Part shown: positions 1 to 5,782 of the stretch, in pieces
Layout of the letters: each line of letters starts with the position of its first letter
Position numbering within the stretch: the stretch's first letter is position 1
Origin: an uncultured Candidatus Saccharibacteria bacterium
GTDB lineage: Bacteria > Patescibacteriota > Saccharimonadia > CAILAD01 > GCA-016700035
Length of the DNA: 6,155 bases
Direction: 5' to 3'
Assembly: GCA_937996675.1 (NCBI GenBank)
Contig: CALKUN010000003.1
Span: 1 to 6,155 of the forward strand
Position numbers and translations under genes: made by a program
The notes under the pieces: model-generated
Database searches by the model: none
What the model was told of the DNA's origin: nothing
Seen by the model: the letters and a program-made list of their open reading frames with translations, nothing else

Positions 1-646
1 CGGCAGCTTGCTGACGCTCCTTTTCGAATAGATTTAGTTCATCCTTGAGAACAATCTTCTTGGCATCGAGAACATCAAGGATAAAGCGGTCGTTTAAGTT
101 GCGACGATAATCGAAGTCTTCCAGGCGCAAAGCAGTAAATGTGAGCTCACGGCTCATTGATTGCTCCATGTCGGTAATAACCTGCGTGAGCTTGGCTTTA
201 TTCATATCGCCGACAATAAATAGATCGACGTCCTGCATGCTGCCACGAACAAATGCACCTGACAGGAAGAGAACTTTAACATTGCCAGCTTTTTGGATCT
301 TCTTAAGGATCTGGTCTTCTTCTTTTGTCTCACGAATCGCTTTGGACTTGGCCGGTATCTTTTGGAACATCGCCATGAGCTCAGCATGATAGCGGAACGA
401 AGGATCTACTTCGTAGTACAGACGATTAGCTTGACTGACCGACTTCACGATTCCGATGTTCAGTAAGTTTTGGAGTTCACGCCGAACGGAGTTGATCTGC
501 TCGCTAATTTTACGAGTAATCTCCCGGACGTAAAATGGTCGTTCGGGATTGTTATAAAACAAGCTCAATAATTTTACTCGGGTCTTTGAACCAAAAAGTG
601 GATCGAGTTCCATAGTCCACAAAGCCTCGTTTAATTCCTTATTCAT
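1..646 (-). CDS. Winged-helix DNA-binding protein fused to a nucleotidyltransferase-like domain (3' end missing)
   Basis: This reading frame is open from the ATG at 646 to the window edge, giving 215 codons with the C-terminus cut off. Residues about 13-80 read as a winged helix-turn-helix: FGSKTRVKLLSLF, then FYVREITRKI, then the recognition-helix-like INSVRRELQNLLNIGIV and a wing ending in LYYEVD. After a charged linker, residues about 122-200 resemble a minimal nucleotidyltransferase fold: VLFLSGAFVRGSMQDVDLFIVG has the paired acidic residues D139 and D141, but the usual Gly-Ser is Gly-Ala (G130, A131). The combination suggests a transcriptional regulator with a nucleotide-binding or transferase module; the target and substrate cannot be read from sequence. 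Met12 (ATG at 613) is an alternative start, because the domain begins just after it and a GAGG lies 11 bases upstream. The first ATG has no Shine-Dalgarno; a palindrome occupies that place. The domain call is reasonable, the function unknown. Confidence 0.8.
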   Translation of the reverse strand, partial: MNKELNEALWTMELDPLFGSKTRVKLLSLFYNNPERPFYVREITRKISEQINSVRRELQNLLNIGIVKSVSQANRLYYEVDPSFRYHAELMAMFQKIPAKSKAIRETKEEDQILKKIQKAGNVKVLFLSGAFVRGSMQDVDLFIVGDMNKAKLTQVITDMEQSMSRELTFTALRLEDFDYRRNLNDRFILDVLDAKKIVLKDELNLFEKERQQAA

Positions 647-658
647 TAGTGTACACTA
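647..658. promoter_or_regulatory. Perfect 12-bp palindrome, possible operator
   Basis: TAGTGTACACTA is a perfect inverted repeat that abuts the first ATG of the winged-helix gene, filling the place of a ribosome binding site. It lies downstream of the best candidate promoter and next to a gene with a DNA-binding domain, so it may be an operator for autorepression. That role is inferred; only the symmetry and the position are seen. Confidence 0.4.
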
Positions 659-687
659 TTTTGATTCAAAGAGGCTGTCTGAACCTG

Positions 688-715
688 ATTTTATCAAAGA
701 TTTAGATATTGAACA
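688..715 (-). promoter_or_regulatory. Candidate promoter of the winged-helix/nucleotidyltransferase gene
   Basis: In the 90-base AT-rich gap after gatD, the minus strand carries TAAAAT (688-693), one mismatch from a sigma70-type -10 box. A weak TGTTCA (710-715) lies 16 bases upstream as a possible -35. Transcription would start about 35 bases before the ATG at 646, placing the palindrome within the leader. No convincing terminator for the upstream operon is visible, so read-through is equally possible. Confidence 0.3.
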
Positions 716-736
716 CAGAGTTTTTTCAATCGAATA

Positions 737-1447
737 CTAGCGTGGTCGAGCGTCTGCAGAGGCACGCGCTGCATCAATATATGGATCATCCAATGGTTCT
801 AATTTTGTGCTCATTATGCCCGGCATGCGGCCAATGAGCCAATCGGCCAGCCGTGGGTTCTTCGGTAAGACAGGCCCATGTGAGTATGTGCCGATAATAT
901 TGCGGTACCTGGTCCCTTCTGTCTTATCCTCACCATTATTGCCGGCACCCATCGTGACGCGTCCGAGTGGTTCAGCCCGGGGACCAAGATACGTCCGTCC
1001 AGAGTGATTCTCAAAACCAATAATTGTACCAAAGTCTTCCGTCTCAATATGAAGATTGCCGATCAATCGAGCAGTCTGTGCGCGAGTAGTCACATCAAGT
1101 ATGCCAATACCTTGTAGTTCAGAGCCATCGAGCATCTCAAAGCTATGACCAAATAGCTGATACGCGCCACAGATGGTGAGCATCGGCACATTAGCCTCGG
1201 CAAGCTCTCGAAGCCACGGAGCAACTCTCTTGAAATCTGTATCAATAACTGCCTGCCCGCTGTCCTGTCCGCCCCCCATAAAGACCATATCCACCTGAAC
1301 CGGTAGCTTATCTCCCGGTTGGTGCTCAACGATATCGAGCTTATACCCTCTCCACTCGAGACGCTTCTGCAGGCAAATAACATTCCCTCTGTCACCGTAC
1401 GTATTCATCTCTCTTGGATAGAGATAGGCTAGTGTAAGCTTCGTCAT
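737..1447 (-). CDS. gatD: GatD, glutamine amidotransferase subunit of the lipid II isoglutaminyl synthase
   Basis: The 236-residue product is a class I glutamine amidotransferase of the CobB/CobQ (GATase_3) type, of normal length for GatD. The family hydrolyses glutamine and passes ammonia to MurT, which amidates the D-glutamate of lipid II at the cytoplasmic membrane. Visible motifs are YGDRGN (17-22), MGGGQD (57-62), the nucleophile elbow TICGAYQLFG with Cys93, the glutamine-site arginine in ARLIGN (Arg127), GFENHSGRTYLG (144-155) and the catalytic histidine in YSHGPVLPKNP (His190). The start codon shares one base with the murT stop (TGATG), and an AGGGGA about nine bases upstream can act as ribosome binding site, so the two subunits are translationally coupled. 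Its place directly after murT makes the GatD assignment much safer than a generic cobyric-acid-synthase-like label. Confidence 0.95.
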   Translation of the reverse strand: MTKLTLAYLYPREMNTYGDRGNVICLQKRLEWRGYKLDIVEHQPGDKLPVQVDMVFMGGGQDSGQAVIDTDFKRVAPWLRELAEANVPMLTICGAYQLFGHSFEMLDGSELQGIGILDVTTRAQTARLIGNLHIETEDFGTIIGFENHSGRTYLGPRAEPLGRVTMGAGNNGEDKTEGTRYRNIIGTYSHGPVLPKNPRLADWLIGRMPGIMSTKLEPLDDPYIDAARASADARPR

Positions 1448-2805
1448 CAGGATATATCCCCTAGTGTAAGCCCTAAGAGCTTTCGCACTTCAAGCAACGC
1501 CGTATAGGTTGGGAGCACCTTCACGCTCTTATTCCCCTCAGAAACCTGGAGGACAGCATGCGGTATTGAAGTCACAACCTGGCAATCAATTCCGGCGTAG
1601 CGAAATCGTAGCCCCATATCGTAAGCCCGTACACCAGATACAACTATCTGTTTGCCGAGCTTCATATCCTCAATAGCCACATCCCACAACCACGAGATAT
1701 CACGGCCATCCGCAAAGTTGTCGTTAATAATGATAAGCGTGCCCTCCCTATCTTTTGGTTTGGCGCGAAAAGAACTGCTTATCACTTGATTGAATCCAGT
1801 TGGATTTTTAATGAGGAAGAGCTGGTATTCTACCCCATTCCTACTGATCACCTCTTGTCGACCAAATGCTGCAGTAGCTTGTTCTATAGCGGATAGCACC
1901 GTATCATCGGCTACCTTAAGGCGAGCAGAGAGAAGGAAAGCAGCTGCAATATTGTAGCTATTGTATATTCCTACCAGAGGGCTTACGACCTTATGTTGTT
2001 TTTTTTGCATCGTAATATCAATGTTTACCTGATTGCTTTGGGCTTTGTAGTCCGTCACCACGCAGGTAGGCTGGGGGCGGCTCCAACTTTTATCCTGTGC
2101 TGCATACTTCCCTAGATGACTAAAATATCTCTGACTATAGATGAGCGGCTGGTGAGTTTCTGGCGAAAGTGGGTAGTCTCCCGCATCATCGTGGGGCAAG
2201 GCCTGAAGATCGTTCAGGTCCAGACCGAAGTACTCCACCGATGCAGTTCGTCCACGGCCCAGCATCGCAACCCAGGGGTCGTCTGCACAAAGAATGAGCT
2301 CCGTTTTGGGACTCGCATCCACAGCCTGCTGAATAAAGGCCTGCGTGGTACTCACTTCTCCGTAGCGATCGAGCTGATCTCGGAAGAGGTTTAACACAAC
2401 AAGGTGAGTTGGTCGAACAGACTGACATACCCTTGGCAAGCTTGCTTCATCGACCTCAAGCACCAGAACCTTATTATCCTGCTGATGATGCTTGTCTTTG
2501 AGGACAGTAGTCATCACGCCTCGATACAGGTTTGAGCCTGACAAATTACTCACAACAACTTCCCCATTTGCCTCGAGTATCTTTGAGACTAAGCGAGTCG
2601 TGGTAGTCTTTCCGTTCGTACCGGTAATCACGATCTTTGAGGTATAACTTTGATCGCGCATCAGATCCCCTAGAACCGTCGCGCTCAACCGCTCCGCTAA
2701 ATAGCCCGGCAGTGTTGTGCCCGGCCGCTTAGCAATAGCTAGACCGCGCGCAGCTGTGCGCCCAACAATGACTCCAACCTTTGAACGTAATCTCATACTA
2801 AACAT
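1447..2805 (-). CDS. murT: MurT, Mur ligase-like subunit of the lipid II isoglutaminyl synthase, without zinc-ribbon cysteines
   Basis: The 452-residue product matches MurT along its length. The Mur-ligase core shows the P-loop GTNGKTT (62-68), LEVDEASLPRV (116-126), LNLFRDQLDRYGE (138-150), GIYNSYNIAAA (279-289) and AFGRQE (313-318). The C-terminal MurT domain (DUF1727) shows IKNPTGFNQVI (332-342), INDNFADGRDISWLWD (360-375), SGVRAYDMGLRFRYAG (390-405) and LPTYTALLEVRKLL (431-444). Asp368 matches the aspartate reported to join the GatD active site. With ATP and GatD-derived ammonia it amidates the D-Glu of lipid II. The middle insertion (about 212-246), usually a Cys4 zinc ribbon, keeps its frame (SHLGKY, then RP) but has none of the four cysteines. 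The ATG at 2805 overlaps the restored miaA end by eight bases; Met4 (2796) is an alternative start. No strong ribosome binding site is visible, consistent with coupling. Confidence 0.95.
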   Translation of the reverse strand: MFSMRLRSKVGVIVGRTAARGLAIAKRPGTTLPGYLAERLSATVLGDLMRDQSYTSKIVITGTNGKTTTTRLVSKILEANGEVVVSNLSGSNLYRGVMTTVLKDKHHQQDNKVLVLEVDEASLPRVCQSVRPTHLVVLNLFRDQLDRYGEVSTTQAFIQQAVDASPKTELILCADDPWVAMLGRGRTASVEYFGLDLNDLQALPHDDAGDYPLSPETHQPLIYSQRYFSHLGKYAAQDKSWSRPQPTCVVTDYKAQSNQVNIDITMQKKQHKVVSPLVGIYNSYNIAAAFLLSARLKVADDTVLSAIEQATAAFGRQEVISRNGVEYQLFLIKNPTGFNQVISSSFRAKPKDREGTLIIINDNFADGRDISWLWDVAIEDMKLGKQIVVSGVRAYDMGLRFRYAGIDCQVVTSIPHAVLQVSEGNKSVKVLPTYTALLEVRKLLGLTLGDIS

Positions 2806-3726
2806 TGTACCCGTTTTTGCGTAATACGGTCATGCTCTCTTGCGCGTCGCGTATCCATACAATATCATCGGCTCGACGGAACCAAGTACGCTGCTTTCTC
2901 ACCAGCTGCCAAGTAGCACGATCAATCGCTTCGGCAAGCTCTCCACACTGCCCTCACCCGATAAGAAGTCTACAACCTGGCGGTACCCGACGCTCTGTAG
3001 GCACGGAATGCTTGGACCATAGAGCGCAAGAAGGTGGCGCACCTCTTCGATAAAGCCCGCCTCCAGCATATTTGCGGATCGTTCAGATATTGATGTCTTT
3101 AGAACATCGTCAGGTCTATCCAAGCCAAGTAGCACACATTCATAATCACGCTTTAAACGATCCGAGCTACCAGGAAGGCCCCGAAGAATCACCTGAATGA
3201 GTCGACGACGATTCGCATGGTCCGACTCGTTTAGAGATGAAGGATATAGACTATCAACTCTCTCCTGTAGCTCTGCAAGACTCAATGTTTCGAGCTCTGC
3301 TAATGCCGCCGGATCGCTCTTAAAGTCAGAATCTTCGAAGCTGTATCCATACAAGAAGGCATCAACGTACAAGCCGCTTCCCCCCACAACTAGAGCTGTC
3401 TTTCCGCGCGACCAGATCGCACGGAGAGCTGATTGGGCTTCGCGTACAAACTCCGCCACCGTCAAACGATGAGTGGGCTCACAGATATCGAGCAGATGAT
3501 GCGGCACCCTCCGCTGATCTTCTAGGCTTGGCTTGGCTGCACCGATCGTCAGGCGCCTATAGGCCGTAACTGAATCAGCACAGATAACCTCGGCATTTAG
3601 CGCTTCGGCAAGATCTAGTGCCAGTGCGGTTTTTCCTGTCGCTGTGGGGCCGACTACGGCTACGAGGTCGCCTTGCTTTTCCTTAGACAGATCGGGAGTT
3701 GATTTCTGTAGTGATTTTTTCAACAA
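2798..3726 (-). CDS. miaA: MiaA, tRNA dimethylallyltransferase, interrupted by an apparent one-base frameshift
   Basis: MiaA transfers a dimethylallyl group to N6 of A37 in tRNAs that read codons starting with U. The N-terminal frame (3726 down to a TGA at 2899) shows the P-loop GPTATGKT (26-33), ADSVTAYRRLTIGAAKPS (50-67; the usual DSxQVYR is DSVTAYR), VPHHLLDICEP (74-84), VGGSGLYVDAFLYG (113-126), HANRRRLIQVI (170-180) and LQSVGYRQVVDFLSGE (243-258). It then ends early in an unrelated tail. The neighbouring frame, from about 2941 to a TAG at 2798, encodes the missing C-terminus, including TWQLVRKQRTWFRR. Joined, the protein is about 309 residues, the usual length. One missing base near GTGGAGAGC (about 2941-2946) explains the break. 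The start is probably TTG at 3726 or 3723: a TAA lies just upstream in frame, and no ATG or GTG precedes the P-loop. It overlaps thrS by 44 bases. Confidence 0.9.
2901..2954 (-). other. Window in which the miaA frameshift must lie
   Basis: Both limits are seen directly. The frame that encodes the C-terminus has a TGA at 2956-2954, and the frame that encodes the N-terminus has a TGA at 2901-2899, so the change occurs between them. Homology places it at the Glu262 codon: family members read roughly GSVE-E-LAEAI here, and a GAGGAG reduced to GAGAG would give exactly this sequence. There is no X-XXY-YYZ slippery heptamer, so a mutation or sequence error is likelier than programmed frameshifting. 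Confidence 0.8.
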
Positions 3727-5491
3727 AAGTATCCAATGTTATTGCACCCTGGTCACCTACCTTTGCCTGACGCACTGCTACTTGTCCAGACTCTGCCTCT
3801 CGTTCACCGAGCACGAGAATATATGGCACTTTGAACATCTCAGCTGCTCGAATGCGCTTGCCGAGAGACTCATTACTATTATCGAGTCTCACCCTTACAC
3901 CAAGCTTCTTGAGATGCGCATATACACCCTCGGCATACTCAGCCACCTTCTCGGATACCGGTACGACGCGAACCTGCTCAGGAGCAACCCAGACCGGGAA
4001 ATGACCAGCTGTGTGCTCGATGAATACCGAGAGGAACCTCTCAATCGAACCAAGCAGAGCGAAGTGGATCATGACCGGAGTCTGTGCACTGCCGTCCGAA
4101 TCTGTATAGGTCAGGCCAAAGCGAGCTGGTTGGACGAAGTCAAGCTGCGGCGTTGCGAGCTGATGTTCGCGTCCGAGGGCATCACGAGCCATGAAATCTA
4201 TTTTTGGACCATAGAAAGCTGCCTCACCCGGCACCTCGTAGAAGTCTAGATCTTCTGACTCAGCTACCTTGCGCAGCGTACTCTGAGCTCGCTCCCATAG
4301 CTCTGGATCGCCCAGGTATCCGTCGGTATCGTCTCGATACGACAGACGAGCTCGCAGGGTCATACCAAGCGTTGCATAAAACTCTTTGGTAATACGAGTG
4401 AGCATACGCAATACATCTTCGATCTGATCGGGAGTGCAAAACGTATGGCTATCATCCTGCGTAATCGAACGCACACGGGACAAACCATTTAGCTCACCTG
4501 ACTTCTCATCGCGGTATACGGTGGTAGTTTCCATATACTTAATCGGCAAGTCTCGATAGCTACGCGGCTGGCTCGCAAATATCTGCTGATGATGAGGGCA
4601 GTTCATCGGCTTCAAGATGAGCTCGTCCGAAGTCTCCTGGCTCGTAACCAGCAACAGCTCCCCACCAAACTTGTCCCAGTGGCCAGAAGTCTCATAGAGA
4701 TTCTTCTTAGTAAGGTGTGGCACCCAGACCTTTTCAAATCCTTCATCGAGGCGTAGATGCTGAGAGTAGTCATTAAGCAGCTCGCGAAGGTATGTACCTC
4801 GAGGAGTAAAGAGTGGCAGTCCAGACCCAACTTGTTCTGAGAAGGTAAATAGATCAAGTTCTTTTCCAAGCTTACGGTGATCACGCTTGATTGCTTCTGC
4901 CACGAGCGTGAGGTGATCGGAAAGATCAGCTTCACTCTCGAAGGCCAAGCCATATATGCGCTGCAATTGATCTCGTTTCTCATCGCCACGCCAGTAGGCA
5001 CCTGCCAATTTATCAAGCTTAAACACACCCGCTTGACCGGTTGATTCCAGATGTGGACCACGGCACAGGTCTACGAACTCGCCTATCTTGTAGACTGATA
5101 CTGTAGTAATCTTTTCAACATCTTCTTGGATTCCTAGGTCATCCTTTGGAATATCTTTGACCGAAGTCGTACCATGCTGTTGTAAATCCTGCAGCAATTC
5201 AACCTTGTATGGCTGGTTATTGTCTTGAAAGTATGTAATTGCCTCCTCGATTGCCCACTCTTCTCTCTCGATAGGCAGATTAGCTGAGATAATCTTATGC
5301 ATAGCCTTCTTGAGCTGCGGCAAATCCTTATCAGAGAGCGGCTGATCAAGCTTCACATCGTAGTAATACCCGTGCTCGATGACTGGACCCACGCCAAACT
5401 GCGCCGCTGGATAGAGCATCTTGAGGGCTGCTGCCATAATGTGAGCCATACTGTGGCGCATGGCATGAAGCTGTTCGTCGTGTTCGTTCAT
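3683..5491 (-). CDS. thrS: Threonyl-tRNA synthetase without the N-terminal TGS domain
   Basis: The 602-residue enzyme charges tRNA-Thr in the cytoplasm. The N2 editing domain starts almost at residue 1, with RHSMAH (His13, His17) and LCRGPH (Cys143, His147) as the usual deacylation-site residues. The class II catalytic core has the zinc ligands Cys298 (MNCPHH), His349 (DDSHTFC) and His476 (MIHFALLGS), motif 2 with Arg327 (VYRDEKSGEL), GPKIDF (428-433), QLDF (449-452) and motif 3 with Arg485 (GSIERF). The anticodon-binding domain follows from about residue 500 (WVAPEQVRVVPVS ... NESLGKRIRAAE ... VPYILVLGERE). The roughly 60-residue TGS domain of long ThrRS is absent. The start is firm: a GAGGAG lies eight bases upstream and an in-frame TAA 18 bases upstream. 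A T-box leader precedes the gene, so uncharged tRNA-Thr likely controls it. Confidence 0.98.
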   Translation of the reverse strand: MNEHDEQLHAMRHSMAHIMAAALKMLYPAAQFGVGPVIEHGYYYDVKLDQPLSDKDLPQLKKAMHKIISANLPIEREEWAIEEAITYFQDNNQPYKVELLQDLQQHGTTSVKDIPKDDLGIQEDVEKITTVSVYKIGEFVDLCRGPHLESTGQAGVFKLDKLAGAYWRGDEKRDQLQRIYGLAFESEADLSDHLTLVAEAIKRDHRKLGKELDLFTFSEQVGSGLPLFTPRGTYLRELLNDYSQHLRLDEGFEKVWVPHLTKKNLYETSGHWDKFGGELLLVTSQETSDELILKPMNCPHHQQIFASQPRSYRDLPIKYMETTTVYRDEKSGELNGLSRVRSITQDDSHTFCTPDQIEDVLRMLTRITKEFYATLGMTLRARLSYRDDTDGYLGDPELWERAQSTLRKVAESEDLDFYEVPGEAAFYGPKIDFMARDALGREHQLATPQLDFVQPARFGLTYTDSDGSAQTPVMIHFALLGSIERFLSVFIEHTAGHFPVWVAPEQVRVVPVSEKVAEYAEGVYAHLKKLGVRVRLDNSNESLGKRIRAAEMFKVPYILVLGEREAESGQVAVRQAKVGDQGAITLDTFVEKITTEINSRSV

Positions 5492-5499
5492 CGAGAGAT

Positions 5500-5505
5500 C
5501 TCCTC
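5500..5505 (-). promoter_or_regulatory. Ribosome binding site of thrS
   Basis: GAGGAG on the minus strand, eight bases before the thrS ATG, is the strongest Shine-Dalgarno in the window and fixes the start. The following bases form the palindrome GAGATCTC. A CCTCC in the T-box region (5581-5585) can pair with it over only four bases, so a sequestering helix is possible but not convincing. Confidence 0.75.
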
Positions 5506-5536
5506 TTACTTTACTATCTATAGTCTACCCTTCAGT

Positions 5537-5610
5537 AAAAACACAAAACTCACCTTGTATGCTCGGTCCCACAGGTTGCGGGAGGTTCCACCGAGCTTAT
5601 CCGGGTGAGT
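5537..5610 (-). terminator. Possible terminator or switching helix at the 3' side of the T-box
   Basis: ACTCACC (5604-5610) is perfectly complementary to GGTGAGT (5548-5554), and an interrupted U-rich tract, TTTTGTGTTTTT (5537-5548), follows. The seven-base helix encloses the antiterminator rather than excluding it, so it is not a classic competing terminator. The same upstream segment contains TCCAC, which could instead pair with GTGGA in the T-box. A switching structure is likely present, but its exact pairing cannot be decided by eye. Confidence 0.35.
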
Positions 5611-5620
5611 GGATCGCTTT

Positions 5621-5644
5621 CGTTCCAGATGTAACGCCTCTGGA
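5621..5644 (-). promoter_or_regulatory. Middle hairpin of the T-box, possible Stem IIA/B-type pseudoknot
   Basis: TCCAGA (5639-5644) pairs with TCTGGA (5624-5629) around a nine-base loop. CGTT in the loop (5633-5636) can pair with AACG just after the 3' strand (5621-5624), giving a small H-type pseudoknot between Stem I and the antiterminator. The two helices compete for one A, so the exact pairing is uncertain. Confidence 0.5.
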
Positions 5645-5651
5645 GTACGGA

Positions 5652-5679
5652 GCTAGTTGGGTGGTAAACCAACCGTAGC
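5652..5679 (-). promoter_or_regulatory. Stem I of the T-box, with threonine specifier ACC in the terminal loop
   Basis: GCTA (5676-5679) pairs with TAGC (5652-5655), then a two-base CG bulge, then GTTGG (5669-5673) pairs with CCAAC (5656-5660). The loop TTTACCAC (5661-5668) contains ACC at 5663-5665, followed by A; ACCA can pair with U33 to U36 of a GGU anticodon loop. A competing lower stem, TACG (5674-5677) with CGTA (5646-5649), is possible. The specifier in the terminal loop is the hallmark of ultrashort T-boxes. Confidence 0.65.
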
Positions 5680-5701
5680 GCTCTATGAATAATGTACTTA
5701 C

Positions 5702-5710
5702 ATAATACCA
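5702..5710 (-). promoter_or_regulatory. Candidate extended -10 promoter for the thrS leader
   Basis: TATTAT (5702-5707) is preceded by TGG, fitting an extended -10 box (TGnTATTAT). A start about seven bases downstream would open the transcript just before Stem I of the T-box, which is the reason for proposing it. No good -35 box lies 16-18 bases upstream. The leader could also be transcribed from beyond tRNA-Val. Confidence 0.35.
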
Positions 5711-5725
5711 TGCTTATGAAACAGA

Positions 5726-5745
5726 AATGGTGGGCCCTAGGGGAC
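5726..5745 (-). repeat. Copy of the tRNA-Val 3' end (direct repeat, distal copy)
   Basis: Twenty bases identical to 5893-5912, covering the last T-loop base, the 3' T-stem strand, the acceptor strand, CCA and two flanking bases of tRNA-Val. No tRNA body precedes it: the bases upstream in transcription form the hairpin at 5747-5767. It may be an attachment-site-like scar or a remnant of a second tRNA copy. Confidence 0.8.
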
Positions 5746-5746
5746 A

Positions 5747-5767
5747 CTATGAGTCTTTGACTCATAG
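5747..5767 (-). other. Strong 9-bp hairpin next to the tRNA 3'-end copy
   Basis: CTATGAGTC and GACTCATAG pair perfectly around a three-base loop. There is no U-tract after it; it is followed within two bases by the tRNA-Val 3'-end copy. It does not form part of the T-box core as I read it. Role unknown. Confidence 0.6.
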
Positions 5768-5782
5768 GAACTTCACTCCTCA

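Larger units (their letters stand above)
5548..5690 (-). promoter_or_regulatory. T-box riboswitch (tRNA-Thr sensing) in the thrS leader, ultrashort Stem I type
   Basis: T-boxes bind a specific tRNA and use its uncharged 3' end to turn on a synthetase or amino acid gene. Here the minus strand carries the antiterminator fold in full: helix A1 GCTCGG (5591-5596) with CCGAGC (5561-5566), the seven-base bulge TGGAACC (5584-5590) matching the T-box consensus UGGNACC, helix A2 TCCC (5580-5583) with GGGA (5567-5570), and a nine-base loop. Upstream is a short Stem I with ACC (Thr) followed by A in its terminal loop, then a hairpin that may form a pseudoknot. The bulge UGGA would pair with a tRNA ending UCCA. 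Long Stem I elements (distal loops, AG bulge) are absent. The downstream gene, specifier codon and T-box fold all agree. Whether the output is transcriptional or translational is not settled. Confidence 0.85.

Noticed and set aside
722..735. Rho-independent terminator after gatD
   Set aside because: ATTGAA/TTCAAT forms a six-base AT-rich stem with an 11-base loop and no following U-tract.
1429..1471. 11-bp direct repeat CTAGTGTAAGC on both sides of the gatD start
   Set aside because: Both copies are coding and encode the same Leu-Thr-Leu stretch in MurT and GatD; coincidence is the simplest reading.
2901..2954. Programmed ribosomal frameshift in miaA
   Set aside because: There is no slippery heptamer and no reason for MiaA to be frameshifted; a one-base deletion or sequence error is simpler.
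3644..4249. 201-codon plus-strand open frame opposite thrS
   Set aside because: It lies antisense to strongly conserved ThrRS motifs, has no recognisable protein features and is a shadow frame.
4612..5061. 149-codon minus-strand open frame inside thrS
   Set aside because: It is an out-of-frame shadow of thrS, whose own frame carries all catalytic motifs through this stretch.
5726..5745. A second tRNA-Val gene
   Set aside because: Only the 3' end is present; no D-arm, anticodon arm or 5' acceptor strand can be placed upstream of it.
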